A program made the position numbers and the translations under genes. The notes below the pieces were generated by a model, which searched no databases, had not been told where the DNA came from, and saw only the letters and a list, made by a program, of their open reading frames with translations. From CAYFQV01 sp964413635 (lineage in GTDB: Bacteria; Spirochaetota; Spirochaetia; DSM-27196; PWMO01): 48,931 nt of DNA. Positions within the stretch are counted from its first letter, which is position 1. Each line of letters starts with the position of its first letter. Location of the stretch: positions 1-48,931 of the forward strand of contig CAYPTH010000009.1 of NCBI GenBank assembly GCA_964413635.1. The letters are read 5' to 3'. Of the stretch, positions 23,911-33,092 are shown one piece after another.

Positions 23911-26343
23911 CTACTCCACCGGATAGAGAAAGCTCTCGATCTCTTCGACGAGCCGCTCGGCCGGCGCTACAACCTGCCGCGCCGCCGGCAGGGACGAGAG
24001 AAAGGTTCGACCGTAGGATTTCCGCAATATCCGTGAGTCGGGTATGAGGACGACGCCACGATCCGAGGTGCGGCGCATGAGACGCCCGAATCCTTGTTTT
24101 AGCTTCATGACCGCTTCCGGAAGGGATAGATCCCGGAACGGATTTCCGCCGGCGGCGCGGACGGCATCCATTCGTGCCAACAGTACGGGATCAGTGGGAA
24201 CGCGAAAGGGCAAGCGACACAGCACGACGACCTGAAGGGTCTCACCGGGGGAGTCAATTCCCTGCCAGAAACTGTCGGTCGCAAAGAGACAACTGGCCGT
24301 GTCGGTGCGGAAGCCGTCCAGCAGTCTCCCGCGCTCATCGTCGCCCTGGCGAAAGAGGGTAATTCCCTTCGTGTCGGCCCAGGGTTTCACCAAGTCGTAG
24401 ACTCGCCGCAGCATCTCGTATGAGGTAAAGAGCACCAGTCCCTTGCCCTCCGTCACGTCGAGGGTCTTTATGAGGAAGTCCGCCAGCCAGGAGTTGTACT
24501 CAGGCTGATTCGGTTCCGGCGGATCCTCCGGGAGACCGAGAAGCACGTTCTTCGCGTAGTCGAAGGGAGACGGAAAGATCTCCTCCACGGAGTCTTCACG
24601 GTCCATCCCAACGCGTCCCGTCCAGTAGTCGAAGCTCTGCGCCACGGTCAGGGTGGCACTCGTAAAGGCAACAGTCTCGTAGGGCTCATACACCGCCTCC
24701 TGCATTACCGTTCCGATATCGACCGGTGTTGCCAGGAAGCGCATGACGGGGCCCTCTTTCCGCTCCTTCAGTCGCTCGACCCAGTGCACCTCATCTGGCT
24801 TCGTATCGAAGTCCTGAAAGCTGGAACAGAGGCCGGCGATGTCTTGGAGCCGCCGCAATACCATTCCCGCGTCATACGCGTCGTCGCTCTCCTGCTCGAC
24901 ATCCGAAAGCTCCTGGATGCGGTCGCGGGTCTCTTCAACCAGTGAGAGAATTCTGCTCTGCAGCTCCTTCAGCTCGCGCAGGAGACGGGCCGTTGCATCC
25001 TCGGCAAGCTCCGGACCGAGGCGGATGGGCACTCGGTCGCCGAGGAGATCGGCAACCGCCGTATTTGCCTGGTGCGCCTGAGCACGCACCTCCTCGATGC
25101 GATTCACCAACTCGTTCCACCGTTCCGGCGCGTCGGAGCTCCCGGCCAAATTGTGGATAAGCCCGAGACGTCGCGCCTGTCGGGCTCGTGACAGGCGACC
25201 GAGATGCTTCATGAGAGACCAGAGGGAGAAGCTTCGAGAGAAGAACGATGTTGCGCTTGCCTCAATGCTATGGGCCTCATCAAAGATCACCCGGGTAAAT
25301 GGAGGCAAAATGGCGGTCGTATCGAAGCCGAGCCCGCGCAGGCGCAGCGAGAGATCGGAAAAGAGGAGGTGGTGGTTGACGATAAGCACCCGCGCGGCGG
25401 CGGCGCGTCGACGCGCCTTGACAAGGAAACAGTCGCCTCGACTGCGGCAGCGGTAGGCCGAGCACGAGTCGGCGTCCGAGTTCACCCGCTGCCACACGGA
25501 TTCCGTCGGCAGGAAGGGAAGGTCGCTCTTGCTTCCCGTGACGGTCTCATGTGCCCAGTTTCTGATGGCCTCCAGCTCGGGCGAGGGCTCCTGAAAGAGC
25601 TCGGCCTCGCTTTGCTCCTCCTGCAGTCGTCGCGGGCAGAGGTAGTTGCCGCGCCCCTTTACCAGTACGGCCTCGACGTCGACGCCGAGAAGCTCCGTGG
25701 CCAGAGGTATGTCCTTTTCGATGAGTTGCTGCTGGAGATTGATGGTTGCCGTCGAAATAACGATTCGTTCGTTGTTTCGGTGCGCCCACGACAGCGCGGG
25801 AAGAAGGTAGGCCATGGACTTGCCGACGCCGGTGCCCGCCTCGGCCGCCAGGATGCCCCCTTCGTTGAGAGAGGCGACGACGGCACGCAACATGTCCATT
25901 TGCGACTGCCGTGGCTCGAAGTGGGGGAGAACGTCGCTGAGCCTACCGCCGTCGTCGATCAACGCGGCGAGCTCCTCCCCGTTAAGAGGCGTCACCGGCG
26001 GCACGACAAGCGGCTCGACCAAGACGTAAACCTCGGTAACGTCGTTATTGACGATGTACGAGCCTATACCCTGATTACCGATCTCCGCGGCGACCTGCAC
26101 GTCCGCACTGGAGGGCCGGAGGACTCCCCCGGGATGATTGTGGATAATGACATCGCCTTGCACCAGATGCGGAAGAGGTGCGGGAGTCGAAGAGGGATCT
26201 CCCCGGGCGACGACTCGAAGCTCAACCACGCCGCCCTCTTCATCCGTGCGGCATACGGCGGTGACCTCGTTACCGCCGGCCTCCGCAATGGCGTTGCGGA
26301 GGTCGTGAATTGCGTCTTCAGAAAGGCGTGAGTCGGCGCGCAT
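23911..26343 (-). CDS. DinG-type Fe-S helicase with N-terminal RadC-like JAMM domain
   Basis: The 810-residue reading from ATG 26343 has two parts. Residues ~1-110 carry a JAMM metalloprotease-type motif: E26, then H68-N-H70 with P71, S78 and D81 (spacing H-x-H-x7-S-x2-D), as in RadC. The remainder is a DinG/XPD-like superfamily 2 helicase. It has Walker A EAGTGVGKS at 168-176, four cysteines suited to a 4Fe-4S cluster (C236, C294, C299, C305) and DEAH at 355-358. Further on are SATLTVAQSFDYW and QGIDSPGETLQ. A longer reading to 26451 adds an arginine-rich stretch unlike a protein N-terminus. DinG helicases unwind DNA with 5'-3' polarity, including R-loops. The role of the JAMM domain here is unknown. 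Confidence 0.85.
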   Translation of the reverse strand: MRADSRLSEDAIHDLRNAIAEAGGNEVTAVCRTDEEGGVVELRVVARGDPSSTPAPLPHLVQGDVIIHNHPGGVLRPSSADVQVAAEIGNQGIGSYIVNNDVTEVYVLVEPLVVPPVTPLNGEELAALIDDGGRLSDVLPHFEPRQSQMDMLRAVVASLNEGGILAAEAGTGVGKSMAYLLPALSWAHRNNERIVISTATINLQQQLIEKDIPLATELLGVDVEAVLVKGRGNYLCPRRLQEEQSEAELFQEPSPELEAIRNWAHETVTGSKSDLPFLPTESVWQRVNSDADSCSAYRCRSRGDCFLVKARRRAAAARVLIVNHHLLFSDLSLRLRGLGFDTTAILPPFTRVIFDEAHSIEASATSFFSRSFSLWSLMKHLGRLSRARQARRLGLIHNLAGSSDAPERWNELVNRIEEVRAQAHQANTAVADLLGDRVPIRLGPELAEDATARLLRELKELQSRILSLVEETRDRIQELSDVEQESDDAYDAGMVLRRLQDIAGLCSSFQDFDTKPDEVHWVERLKERKEGPVMRFLATPVDIGTVMQEAVYEPYETVAFTSATLTVAQSFDYWTGRVGMDREDSVEEIFPSPFDYAKNVLLGLPEDPPEPNQPEYNSWLADFLIKTLDVTEGKGLVLFTSYEMLRRVYDLVKPWADTKGITLFRQGDDERGRLLDGFRTDTASCLFATDSFWQGIDSPGETLQVVVLCRLPFRVPTDPVLLARMDAVRAAGGNPFRDLSLPEAVMKLKQGFGRLMRRTSDRGVVLIPDSRILRKSYGRTFLSSLPAARQVVAPAERLVEEIESFLYPVE

Positions 26344-26432
26344 GCGTCTTTGGATACTACCGAAGCTCCGCCACAGCTGCAATTGCCGGGGCGGCGAGAG
26401 AAGCCGGCGGCGGGAGAAGCCGGCGCGCCGTC

Positions 26433-26461
26433 TTGACACCCCCATGGGCACTCTTTACCTT
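26433..26461 (+). promoter_or_regulatory. Candidate promoter of asd-lysC
   Basis: A perfect TTGACA (26433-26438) is followed after 17 bases by the weak -10 candidate TACCTT (26456-26461). It lies 31 bases before the asd ATG, in the divergent spacer shared with the JAMM-DinG gene. Confidence 0.4.
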
Positions 26462-26492
26462 TCCAGGCAATTCCAAGGGCAGGGAGTGTTCA

Positions 26493-27536
26493 ATGGCACG
26501 GCAGATCGATGTCGCTATTCTCGGTGCTACGGGCACCGTGGGACAGAAGTTTGTCCTTCTCTTACAGGATCATCCACTCTTTCGCATTCGAGAGCTCGTT
26601 GCATCCGAACGCTCCGCGGGCAAGCGCTACGAGGAGGTCTGCGGTTGGAAGCAGGACCGACCAATCCCAACCGACATTGCCGGACTCACCGTCAAATCGC
26701 TCAGCGATTCGCTGGAGGCGAAGGTGCTCTTCTCCGGCCTCGATTCGAGTGTCGCCGGCGAGGCGGAGAGCGCCTATGCGCAAGCCGGTCACTTCGTCGT
26801 CAGCAACTCGAAGAATCACCGGATGGATCGCGATGTTCCCCTCGTAATTCCCGAGATAAACAGCGACCACCTGGCTTTAGTGAAGGAACAGCAACACGCC
26901 GGCGCCATTGTTACGAATCCAAACTGCTCGACAATGTTTCTCACCATGGCCCTTGCGCCACTTCGCGACAGCTTCGGGATCGAGGCGGTGGCGGTAAGCA
27001 CAATGCAAGCGATCTCCGGCGCCGGGTACCCGGGTGTGCCGTCCATGGACATACTCGGCAACGTCATCCCCCGGATCGGCGGAGAAGAAGAAAAAATGGA
27101 GACGGAAACTCAGCGCATTCTCGGCACCCTCCGCGGATCCGCCGTTGAGGCCGCACCCTTCCCGGTGAGCGCTCAGTGCAACCGCGTTCCGGTATTCGAT
27201 GGGCACACGGAATCCGTGTCCGTGAAGCTCGCCGGGAATCCCACGCCGGAGGCTGTCGCCGAGGCCATGCGCAGCTTCCGCGGCATGCCGCAGGAATACG
27301 ATCTCCACAGCGCCCCGGTCCATCCACTCATTGTCACGGAGAAGCCGGATCGCCCGCAGCCTGCCCGTGACATCTGGCTCGAAGGGGGCATGTCGACGGT
27401 GGTTGGACGGATTCGCCGGTGTCCGGTCTTGGGTATCAAGTTCGTCGCCATGGGTCACAACACCGTTCGCGGCGCCGCAGGCGCCGCGGTGTTGAACGCC
27501 GAGGCGGCTCACGCCCTGGGGTACCTTACAAAGTGA
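26493..27536 (+). CDS. asd: Aspartate-semialdehyde dehydrogenase
   Basis: This 347-residue enzyme reduces aspartyl phosphate to aspartate semialdehyde, the branch point to lysine/diaminopimelate, threonine and methionine. The NADP-binding loop is ILGATGTVGQKF at the N-terminus and the catalytic cysteine is C145 in TNPNCSTM. The motif GYPGVPSMDILGNVIPRI places it in the archaeal/fungal-like ASADH branch rather than the E. coli type. The ATG at 26493 is chosen for its AGGGAG ribosome site. The stop overlaps the lysC GTG by four bases. Confidence 0.96.
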   Translation: MARQIDVAILGATGTVGQKFVLLLQDHPLFRIRELVASERSAGKRYEEVCGWKQDRPIPTDIAGLTVKSLSDSLEAKVLFSGLDSSVAGEAESAYAQAGHFVVSNSKNHRMDRDVPLVIPEINSDHLALVKEQQHAGAIVTNPNCSTMFLTMALAPLRDSFGIEAVAVSTMQAISGAGYPGVPSMDILGNVIPRIGGEEEKMETETQRILGTLRGSAVEAAPFPVSAQCNRVPVFDGHTESVSVKLAGNPTPEAVAEAMRSFRGMPQEYDLHSAPVHPLIVTEKPDRPQPARDIWLEGGMSTVVGRIRRCPVLGIKFVAMGHNTVRGAAGAAVLNAEAAHALGYLTK

Positions 27537-28873
27537 TCATTCTCAAGTTCGGCGGAACATCTGTCCGTGACGCCCATTGGATCGGGCGGGCAATCTCAAT
27601 AGCCGAGGGGCAACTGGACCGGGACCCGGTGCTGGTCGCCTCCGCCATGGGAAAGACCACCGACACCTTGGTTGAGCTCTCCGAGCTCGCGCTTTCGGGC
27701 AAGCGAGAAGAGGTGACTGTCACCGTCGACCGGGTGCAACGCAACCACGAGGCGGCGCTGTCAATCCTTGCTCCCGGCGATTCCGAGACTCACGACGCCC
27801 TCGCGGCGCTTATTCAAGAGCTGCGGAACCTGCTGCAGGGCGTCACGCTCATTCGAGAATGCTCGCAGCGGACGCAGGACGCCCTTCTATCTTTCGGCGA
27901 GCGCCTATCGACGCTGCTTATTGCCGCCGGGGCTCGCGCCCGCGGCATAGAATGCCGCCTTCATGACAGTCGCACGCTTCTTCGGACCGACAGCAACTTC
28001 GGGTCCGCGACGCCCGACATGGAAGAAACGACCACGGCGTTCCGGGAGGCAATCCTGGGCGCCGAAGGCACGAGGGTTCTGCACGTTCTCCAGGGCTTCA
28101 TTGCGGCCGACTCGGCGGGCGTCACAACCACCCTCGGCAGGGGAGGATCAGACTACACGGCCACCATTGTCGGGGCCTCCCTGGAAGCTGAGGAGGTTCA
28201 GATCTGGACCGACGTGGATGGGATCATGAGCGCGGACCCGCGAGTGGTGGAAGGCGCGCGCACGCTCGAGGAAATCAGCTACGTTGAGGCGGCGGAGCTC
28301 GCCTTTTTCGGAGCTCGAGTGGTCCACCCCTACACCATCCAGCCCGCAATCGAACGAGGGATCCCGGTATACGTCCGTAATACCGAGCGCCCGGAGCTTC
28401 CGGGAACGCGGATCACCGGCGAGTTCGCCGAGCGCGGCGTGCGCGCCATTACGGTGAAGCGCGGAATCACGGTTATCACAATCAATTCATACCGTATGCT
28501 CAATGCCTACGGCTTCCTCAGTCGGATCTTTGACGTCTTTGCGAGACATCACGTTTCCGTCGACCTGGTCGCGACCTCCGAGGTCTCCGTCAGCATGACC
28601 GTGGATACCACGGATCGCATAGCAGAGGTAGTTACGGCCCTCGAGGAGCACGGACAGGCGCACGTCGAGGATCAAAAGGCCATTGTCTCTCTGGTCGGCA
28701 AGGATCTCTGGAAGGACAGCTCCGTACTGGCCCGTGTCTTTCAGACCATGGAGGGGATACCGGTGCGACTCATCTCTTTAGGCTCATCCGACACCAATCT
28801 CTCCCTCGTCGTTTCCGAAGGAGACGGTGTGTCCACGGTCCAGCGCCTCCACCACGCCTTCTTCACCAGCTGA
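27533..28873 (+). CDS. lysC: Aspartate kinase (lysine-sensitive AK III-like)
   Basis: This 446-residue enzyme phosphorylates aspartate, the first step of the aspartate family pathway. It opens with the kinase motif IILKFGGTSV. The catalytic core includes TTLGRGGSDYTA and WTDVDGIMSADPR, and two ACT domains follow (from about residues 315 and 385). The monofunctional AK III-type layout suggests feedback by lysine, but the sequence alone does not prove which amino acid. The GTG at 27533 overlaps the asd stop (GTGA), so the two enzymes are coupled. Confidence 0.95.
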   Translation: MIILKFGGTSVRDAHWIGRAISIAEGQLDRDPVLVASAMGKTTDTLVELSELALSGKREEVTVTVDRVQRNHEAALSILAPGDSETHDALAALIQELRNLLQGVTLIRECSQRTQDALLSFGERLSTLLIAAGARARGIECRLHDSRTLLRTDSNFGSATPDMEETTTAFREAILGAEGTRVLHVLQGFIAADSAGVTTTLGRGGSDYTATIVGASLEAEEVQIWTDVDGIMSADPRVVEGARTLEEISYVEAAELAFFGARVVHPYTIQPAIERGIPVYVRNTERPELPGTRITGEFAERGVRAITVKRGITVITINSYRMLNAYGFLSRIFDVFARHHVSVDLVATSEVSVSMTVDTTDRIAEVVTALEEHGQAHVEDQKAIVSLVGKDLWKDSSVLARVFQTMEGIPVRLISLGSSDTNLSLVVSEGDGVSTVQRLHHAFFTS

Positions 28874-28934
28874 ACCGAGGACCCTGAAGCTCCGGCTTGG
28901 CGCCGGCCCGACTGATGGGTATGATTGGGCCGTT

Positions 28935-29348
28935 GTGGACATCTTCGACAAGCTAAACCGAATCATCGATACATTCATCGACGCTCCCACCGAGTCCGGC
29001 TCAGACCGCTTCGATCCCGACTACTCCGCGGCGTGGGATGAGCTCGAAGGCTTCATGCGTGGCGCGAACTACGACGGCGAACCCGGGGGTCACCATGGGC
29101 CCTCCGGTTCCGGCGGCGCTAAACGCAGCAGGGTCCCCAACGAGCTCGAGCGGGACTTTCGCAACCTCGAGGTTCCAATCGGCGCGCCCTGGAGGGATGT
29201 TCAGCAAGCGTACAAGCATCAGCTCGTCCAGTACCATCCGGACCGTTTTGCAAGCAACCCCAAGAAGTTCGCCACAGCCACCGAGATTACGAAGCAGATC
29301 AACTACTCATACCATCGCTTGAAGCAGTACTACGGCGCGGCCTCGTGA
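28935..29348 (+). CDS. Small protein with C-terminal J-domain
   Basis: This 137-residue protein ends in a J-domain. It reads VPIGAPWRDVQQAYKHQLV, then the HPD motif in YHPDRF, then TEITKQINYSYHRLKQYYG (residues ~75-135). HPD is the DnaK-activating signature. The zinc-finger and substrate domains of DnaJ are absent, and the first ~70 residues are acidic with a Gly/His-rich linker (GGHHGPSGSGG). I place the start at GTG 28935 (VDIFDKLNRIIDTFI), with moderate certainty because the ribosome site is weak. It is probably a specialised DnaK co-chaperone and is likely cotranscribed with lysC. Its stop lies 12 bases from a convergent gene. Confidence 0.72.
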   Translation: MDIFDKLNRIIDTFIDAPTESGSDRFDPDYSAAWDELEGFMRGANYDGEPGGHHGPSGSGGAKRSRVPNELERDFRNLEVPIGAPWRDVQQAYKHQLVQYHPDRFASNPKKFATATEITKQINYSYHRLKQYYGAAS

Positions 29349-29360
29349 CACCGCCGGCGC

Positions 29361-30740
29361 CTACTCCTCGGCCCGCGCCGACACAGGCTCGGTCTCGTCC
29401 AAGTGGTACTCGCCAATCTTGCGGTGCAGCGTCTTGCGCCCGATCCCGAGGACCTCGGCGGTACGGCTCTTGTTTCCGTTCTGCTGGTTCAAGGTGCTGC
29501 GGATAATCTCCTGTTCCGCTTCGGCGAGCGTTGATCCCATGGGTATCCGGATGTAGTTGTTCTCCGGTTCGCTGGTTACCGAGGGGGGCAGATCGTCCGT
29601 CGTAATGATGTTCCCCTTACACATGACCACGGCGCTTTCAATTACGTTACGGACTTCCCGGATGTTTCCGGGCCAGGAGTAGTTGTAGAGGGCCGCACGG
29701 GCCTTCGGATCAATGCCCTCCACGGCCTTGTTGTTTTCCTGGGCGAACTCGCGGACGAAGGCCGCCGCGAGAAGCGGGATGTCCTCTTTCCGCTCGCGAA
29801 GGGGTGGAATGTGAATATTCACCACGTTGAGACGGTAGTACAAGTCTTCCCGGAAGTTCCCCTTTTCGATCTCCGCCTTGAGATCCTTATTGGTCGCGGA
29901 GATGATGCGCACATCGACCTCTATCGTCTCCTCTCCGCCGACCCGTTCGAAGGCCTTCTCTTGCAGCACGCGGAGAATCTTGATCTGGACGCTCTGACTG
30001 ATCTCACCGATCTCGTCTAAGAAGATTGTTCCCATGTGGGCAAGCTCGAAGCGACCGCGTTTGCGTGCAACCGCACCGGTGAAGGACCCCTTCTCGTGGC
30101 CGAAGAGCTCACTTTCCAGGAGAGACTCGGTGAGGGCCGCGCAGTGCACCTTGATGAAGGGTTTGTCCTTCCGATTGGAAAGATTGTGGATCGCATCTGC
30201 AATGAGCTCCTTGCCGACACCGCTTTCGCCGGTGACCAAGACTCCCGCCTTCGTGGGTGCAACTTGTTTGACCACGTCGAGGAGCTTGTTCATCTCACTG
30301 CTCTTCCCGATGATGTTCGAGAATTGCCGCTGCTGCTGCAGCTCTTCCTGCATGGCCCGGTGCTGCAGGACAAGCTCCCGGTTGGAAAGCGCACGCTTCA
30401 CGAGCAAGCTCAGCCGGTCGAGATTGACCGGCTTGGTCACAAAGTCAAAGGCGCCGTCGCGCATCGCTTGCACGGCGGTCTCAATGGTCCCGTGCCCAGT
30501 GAGAATAATGACGGGGATCGTCGGCCAGGATTCTACGACGCGCCGCAGCAGCTCCTCTCCGGAAATGCGAGGCATGCGCAGGTCGGCAATGACGAGATCT
30601 ATCTCCTCCTGATGGATAATGTCGAGGGCTTCCTGGCCGTCACGGGCGAGAAAGGTCTCGTGACCGTCCATCTCGAGAGCCTTGCTCAAGCCCTCTCGGA
30701 TGTTTCGCTCGTCATCCACAATCAAAACGTTGAACTTCAT
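29361..30740 (-). CDS. Sigma-54-dependent response regulator (NtrC family)
   Basis: This 459-residue regulator has a receiver domain with phospho-acceptor D53 (IADLRMP). A sigma-54-interacting AAA+ domain follows, with Walker A GESGVGKE at 171-178, the loop GSFTGA at 218-223 and Walker B FLDEIGE near 240. The C-terminal Fis-type helix-turn-helix ends the protein (NKSRTAEVLGIGRKTLHRKI). The GAFTGA loop has Ser for Ala at position two, a tolerated variant in the family. It is coupled to the upstream kinase by a four-base overlap. It is a candidate activator of the sigma-54 promoter at 23132-23148, by analogy with Borrelia Rrp2. Confidence 0.95.
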   Translation of the reverse strand: MKFNVLIVDDERNIREGLSKALEMDGHETFLARDGQEALDIIHQEEIDLVIADLRMPRISGEELLRRVVESWPTIPVIILTGHGTIETAVQAMRDGAFDFVTKPVNLDRLSLLVKRALSNRELVLQHRAMQEELQQQRQFSNIIGKSSEMNKLLDVVKQVAPTKAGVLVTGESGVGKELIADAIHNLSNRKDKPFIKVHCAALTESLLESELFGHEKGSFTGAVARKRGRFELAHMGTIFLDEIGEISQSVQIKILRVLQEKAFERVGGEETIEVDVRIISATNKDLKAEIEKGNFREDLYYRLNVVNIHIPPLRERKEDIPLLAAAFVREFAQENNKAVEGIDPKARAALYNYSWPGNIREVRNVIESAVVMCKGNIITTDDLPPSVTSEPENNYIRIPMGSTLAEAEQEIIRSTLNQQNGNKSRTAEVLGIGRKTLHRKIGEYHLDETEPVSARAEE

Positions 30741-31903
30741 TCCTCTTCTCCGCGGTAACTAAGTAGATGACGTTCCCGCTGGGGGACGGGAAAGGAGAGC
30801 GTGAAGGTTGTGCCATGGCCCTCCTGGGTCTGCACGGAGATCTCACCGAGGTGTTCCTTTATTACCTTATACACCAAGGTGAGGCCAATGCCTGACCCGT
30901 AGTCCTTCGTGGTATAGTAGGGCTCGAAGATCTTCTCCGCGACATCGTCACTCATCCCTACTCCGGTGTCGGCAATGTCGAGTTGCACGTCATCCCCTCG
31001 GCGCTCGCTAGAGACCCGGAGCGTTCCCCCGTCGGGCATGGCCGCAATGGCGTTCTTGATAATGTTCATGAGCGCTTGCTTGAGATACTTCTCATCGAGC
31101 TCGATCTTGGGAAGCGTCTCCGCCAAGTCGGCTATGAGCTCAATGTCACTGGTCTCCAACTCGTACTGGACAAAGTCGAGAACACCTCGCACCACCTCGT
31201 TGAGATCCCCATCGCTGAGCTCCACATTCATGGGGCGCATGGCAAAGAGAAAGTCCACCACGATCTTGTTGAGCCGGCTCACCTCTTCATTCACAACATC
31301 GATGTAGCCGTGCACGCGATCGCGGTCGATATCATCCTCTTGCAAAGACTTCTGGACGAGCTGGATGTGAATTCCGATCGACCCCAGGGGATTCTTGATC
31401 TCGTGGGCAACGCCCGCCGCGAGGGTGGTAAGGGAGGCCAAGCTCTCGGCCCTCCGAAGCCGCGCCTCCTTGCTCTTGCGTTCGGTGATGTCCTTCAGAT
31501 GAAAGAGATTTCCCTGAATGTGTCCCTCTTTCACGACGGGGAGCACGCACACCGCCAAGGTACGATTCTTCCCGCCGTGATCCAGGGTAAACTCTTCGTC
31601 GAACACGGATTCTTGATTCGACAGCGATTCTTGCAAGAAGGCCGCGATCTCCTGGTCCGCTATGGCGTCCCAGATTCGCCGCTCGTAGATTTCCGAGGAC
31701 GCCAGCGGCACGAGGCGCTCGGCCGGCTTGTTCACAAAGATGAGGTTGTGCTGTTCATCCGAAACGAGCACGCCGTCGCTCAGAGAGTCGAGCACGCTTT
31801 CCAGCCGGTCGTTCTCATTCGCCAGGTCGTAGATGAGGTTTCGAATCTGCTCAGAGTCGAGCTTTGCGAGTTTCTGCAGGGCCCGGTCAATAAACTTCCG
31901 CAT
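30737..31903 (-). CDS. Soluble PAS-domain sensor histidine kinase (NtrB-like)
   Basis: This 388-residue kinase has no membrane segment, so its signal is cytoplasmic. A short coiled coil (residues 1-35) precedes a PAS domain (residues ~36-140, ending in LKDITERK). The phospho-acceptor is H167 in AGVAHEIKNPLGSI. The ATP-binding domain contains NIIKNAIAAMPDGG (N box), DTGVGM (G1) and GSGIGLTLVYK (G2). It is the cognate partner of the NtrC-type regulator immediately downstream. Its start lies 17 bases inside holB, an unusual place for a regulator operon. Confidence 0.95.
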   Translation of the reverse strand: MRKFIDRALQKLAKLDSEQIRNLIYDLANENDRLESVLDSLSDGVLVSDEQHNLIFVNKPAERLVPLASSEIYERRIWDAIADQEIAAFLQESLSNQESVFDEEFTLDHGGKNRTLAVCVLPVVKEGHIQGNLFHLKDITERKSKEARLRRAESLASLTTLAAGVAHEIKNPLGSIGIHIQLVQKSLQEDDIDRDRVHGYIDVVNEEVSRLNKIVVDFLFAMRPMNVELSDGDLNEVVRGVLDFVQYELETSDIELIADLAETLPKIELDEKYLKQALMNIIKNAIAAMPDGGTLRVSSERRGDDVQLDIADTGVGMSDDVAEKIFEPYYTTKDYGSGIGLTLVYKVIKEHLGEISVQTQEGHGTTFTLSFPVPQRERHLLSYRGEEE

Positions 31904-33092
31904 TGTGTTCCAACTTGTAGAGCAAGTCCTCGAGGACGTTCAACATTGACATGTTCAATACGTCGCTTCGGTGGGCGGCCTCCGAAATCAACTCGGAGAG
32001 GCGCCTTCGGTACATGACATCCCCGATCTGCTCGGGCGCTCCTGCCGCCATTTGCGACATGAGCTCTTCGAAGAATCCGGGATAGCCGTTGCGGTCGAGT
32101 GTTTTTTCGATCGTCTCCGCGAGAGGCTCCAACTTGGCGTAGCGATCCCAGCCAGGGCTCTCGGAAAAGAGAGCAGCCGCCTGACCGGCCAATTCAGCCA
32201 CTGTGTGTCGATCATACCCACCCGCCTGGGTCAAAAAGTACTCGCGCAAGCTGGTCGAATCAACGTCGGAGTCCCGGAATATCCGCTTCACGACGGCGCG
32301 CTCGGTATCCATCTCGCGCCCCGAGAAGGTGTAGAGCCGTGCTCGAGAGCGAATGGTGTCGATCACCGCCTGGCTGCGCTCCGATGTCAGCACGAAATGC
32401 ACCGAGGGCGGAGGCTCTTCGAGAATCTTGAGCATGGCGTTCCGGGACGCCGCGTTCAGTCCCTCGGCATCCTCAATGATGACGATGCGCGCCCGGCCGG
32501 ACGGCGCGATCCGCGCCCAGAAGGCAATGTTCCGCACAACGGCGATCGGCGCCAAGTCGCTTGGAGCGTGCCGGAGTGCGTCCTCAACCTGGGACACCAC
32601 CTGCGTGCTCACCTCCTCGAGACGGGCAATCGGAGGGATCTCTCCCTGGGAATCGATGCCGCGAAGCTCCTCCTCTACGTCGTTCAGCACCGCTGTGACC
32701 TTCGCGATGCGCTGTTCATCCCCCTCCCACAGGGTGGAATCGAAGCGGCGAACGAGTTTCCGAACGCTGCGCAGGAACAGGTAGAGCGTGGCGGGCTGCG
32801 GTTGTCGAAGGAGGGCGTCCCGGCTGAGCCGGATCTCGGGCAAGAAATCGCGATTGCCCACCAGGAGTGTTTCCGGGTGGACGAGAGCGCGCTGCCGGAG
32901 GCAGGAGCCGCAGCGGCAACTCCAAGAGCCGTCTTTCTCGCAGGTGATAGCTCGCGCCAACTCCAGCGCGGTGGTGAGTTTCCCGCTAAACTTCGGCCCC
33001 CCGAAGAGGATGGTGGCCGGGAGGGAGCCGGTGGCGATGCTGTGAGAAAGCTGGTCGACCAGTTGATCGTGACCAAGGATGTTCTCAAACAC
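31887..33092 (-). CDS. holB: DNA polymerase III delta' subunit-like protein
   Basis: This 401-residue AAA+ protein matches the clamp-loader delta' subunit. It begins with the gene-typical VFENILGHDQLVDQL and has a P-loop-like GGPKFSGKLT. A zinc module follows (CEKDGSWSCRCGSC), then the sensor region RNAMLKILEEPPPSVHFVLTSE. The SRC arginine-finger motif reads SRA. I use GTG 33092, preceded by GAAGGA; a longer reading would run far into cvpA. A ~70-residue insert sits between the zinc module and sensor region (residues ~105-175). It overlaps cvpA by 8 bases and the kinase gene by 17. Confidence 0.85.
   Translation of the reverse strand: MFENILGHDQLVDQLSHSIATGSLPATILFGGPKFSGKLTTALELARAITCEKDGSWSCRCGSCLRQRALVHPETLLVGNRDFLPEIRLSRDALLRQPQPATLYLFLRSVRKLVRRFDSTLWEGDEQRIAKVTAVLNDVEEELRGIDSQGEIPPIARLEEVSTQVVSQVEDALRHAPSDLAPIAVVRNIAFWARIAPSGRARIVIIEDAEGLNAASRNAMLKILEEPPPSVHFVLTSERSQAVIDTIRSRARLYTFSGREMDTERAVVKRIFRDSDVDSTSLREYFLTQAGGYDRHTVAELAGQAAALFSESPGWDRYAKLEPLAETIEKTLDRNGYPGFFEELMSQMAAGAPEQIGDVMYRRRLSELISEAAHRSDVLNMSMLNVLEDLLYKLEHNAEVY

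Noticed and set aside
26344..26451. Extension of the JAMM-DinG helicase by 36 N-terminal residues
   Set aside because: The added stretch is arginine-rich, has no ribosome site and overlaps the candidate asd promoter; ATG 26343 gives a start that fits the domain.
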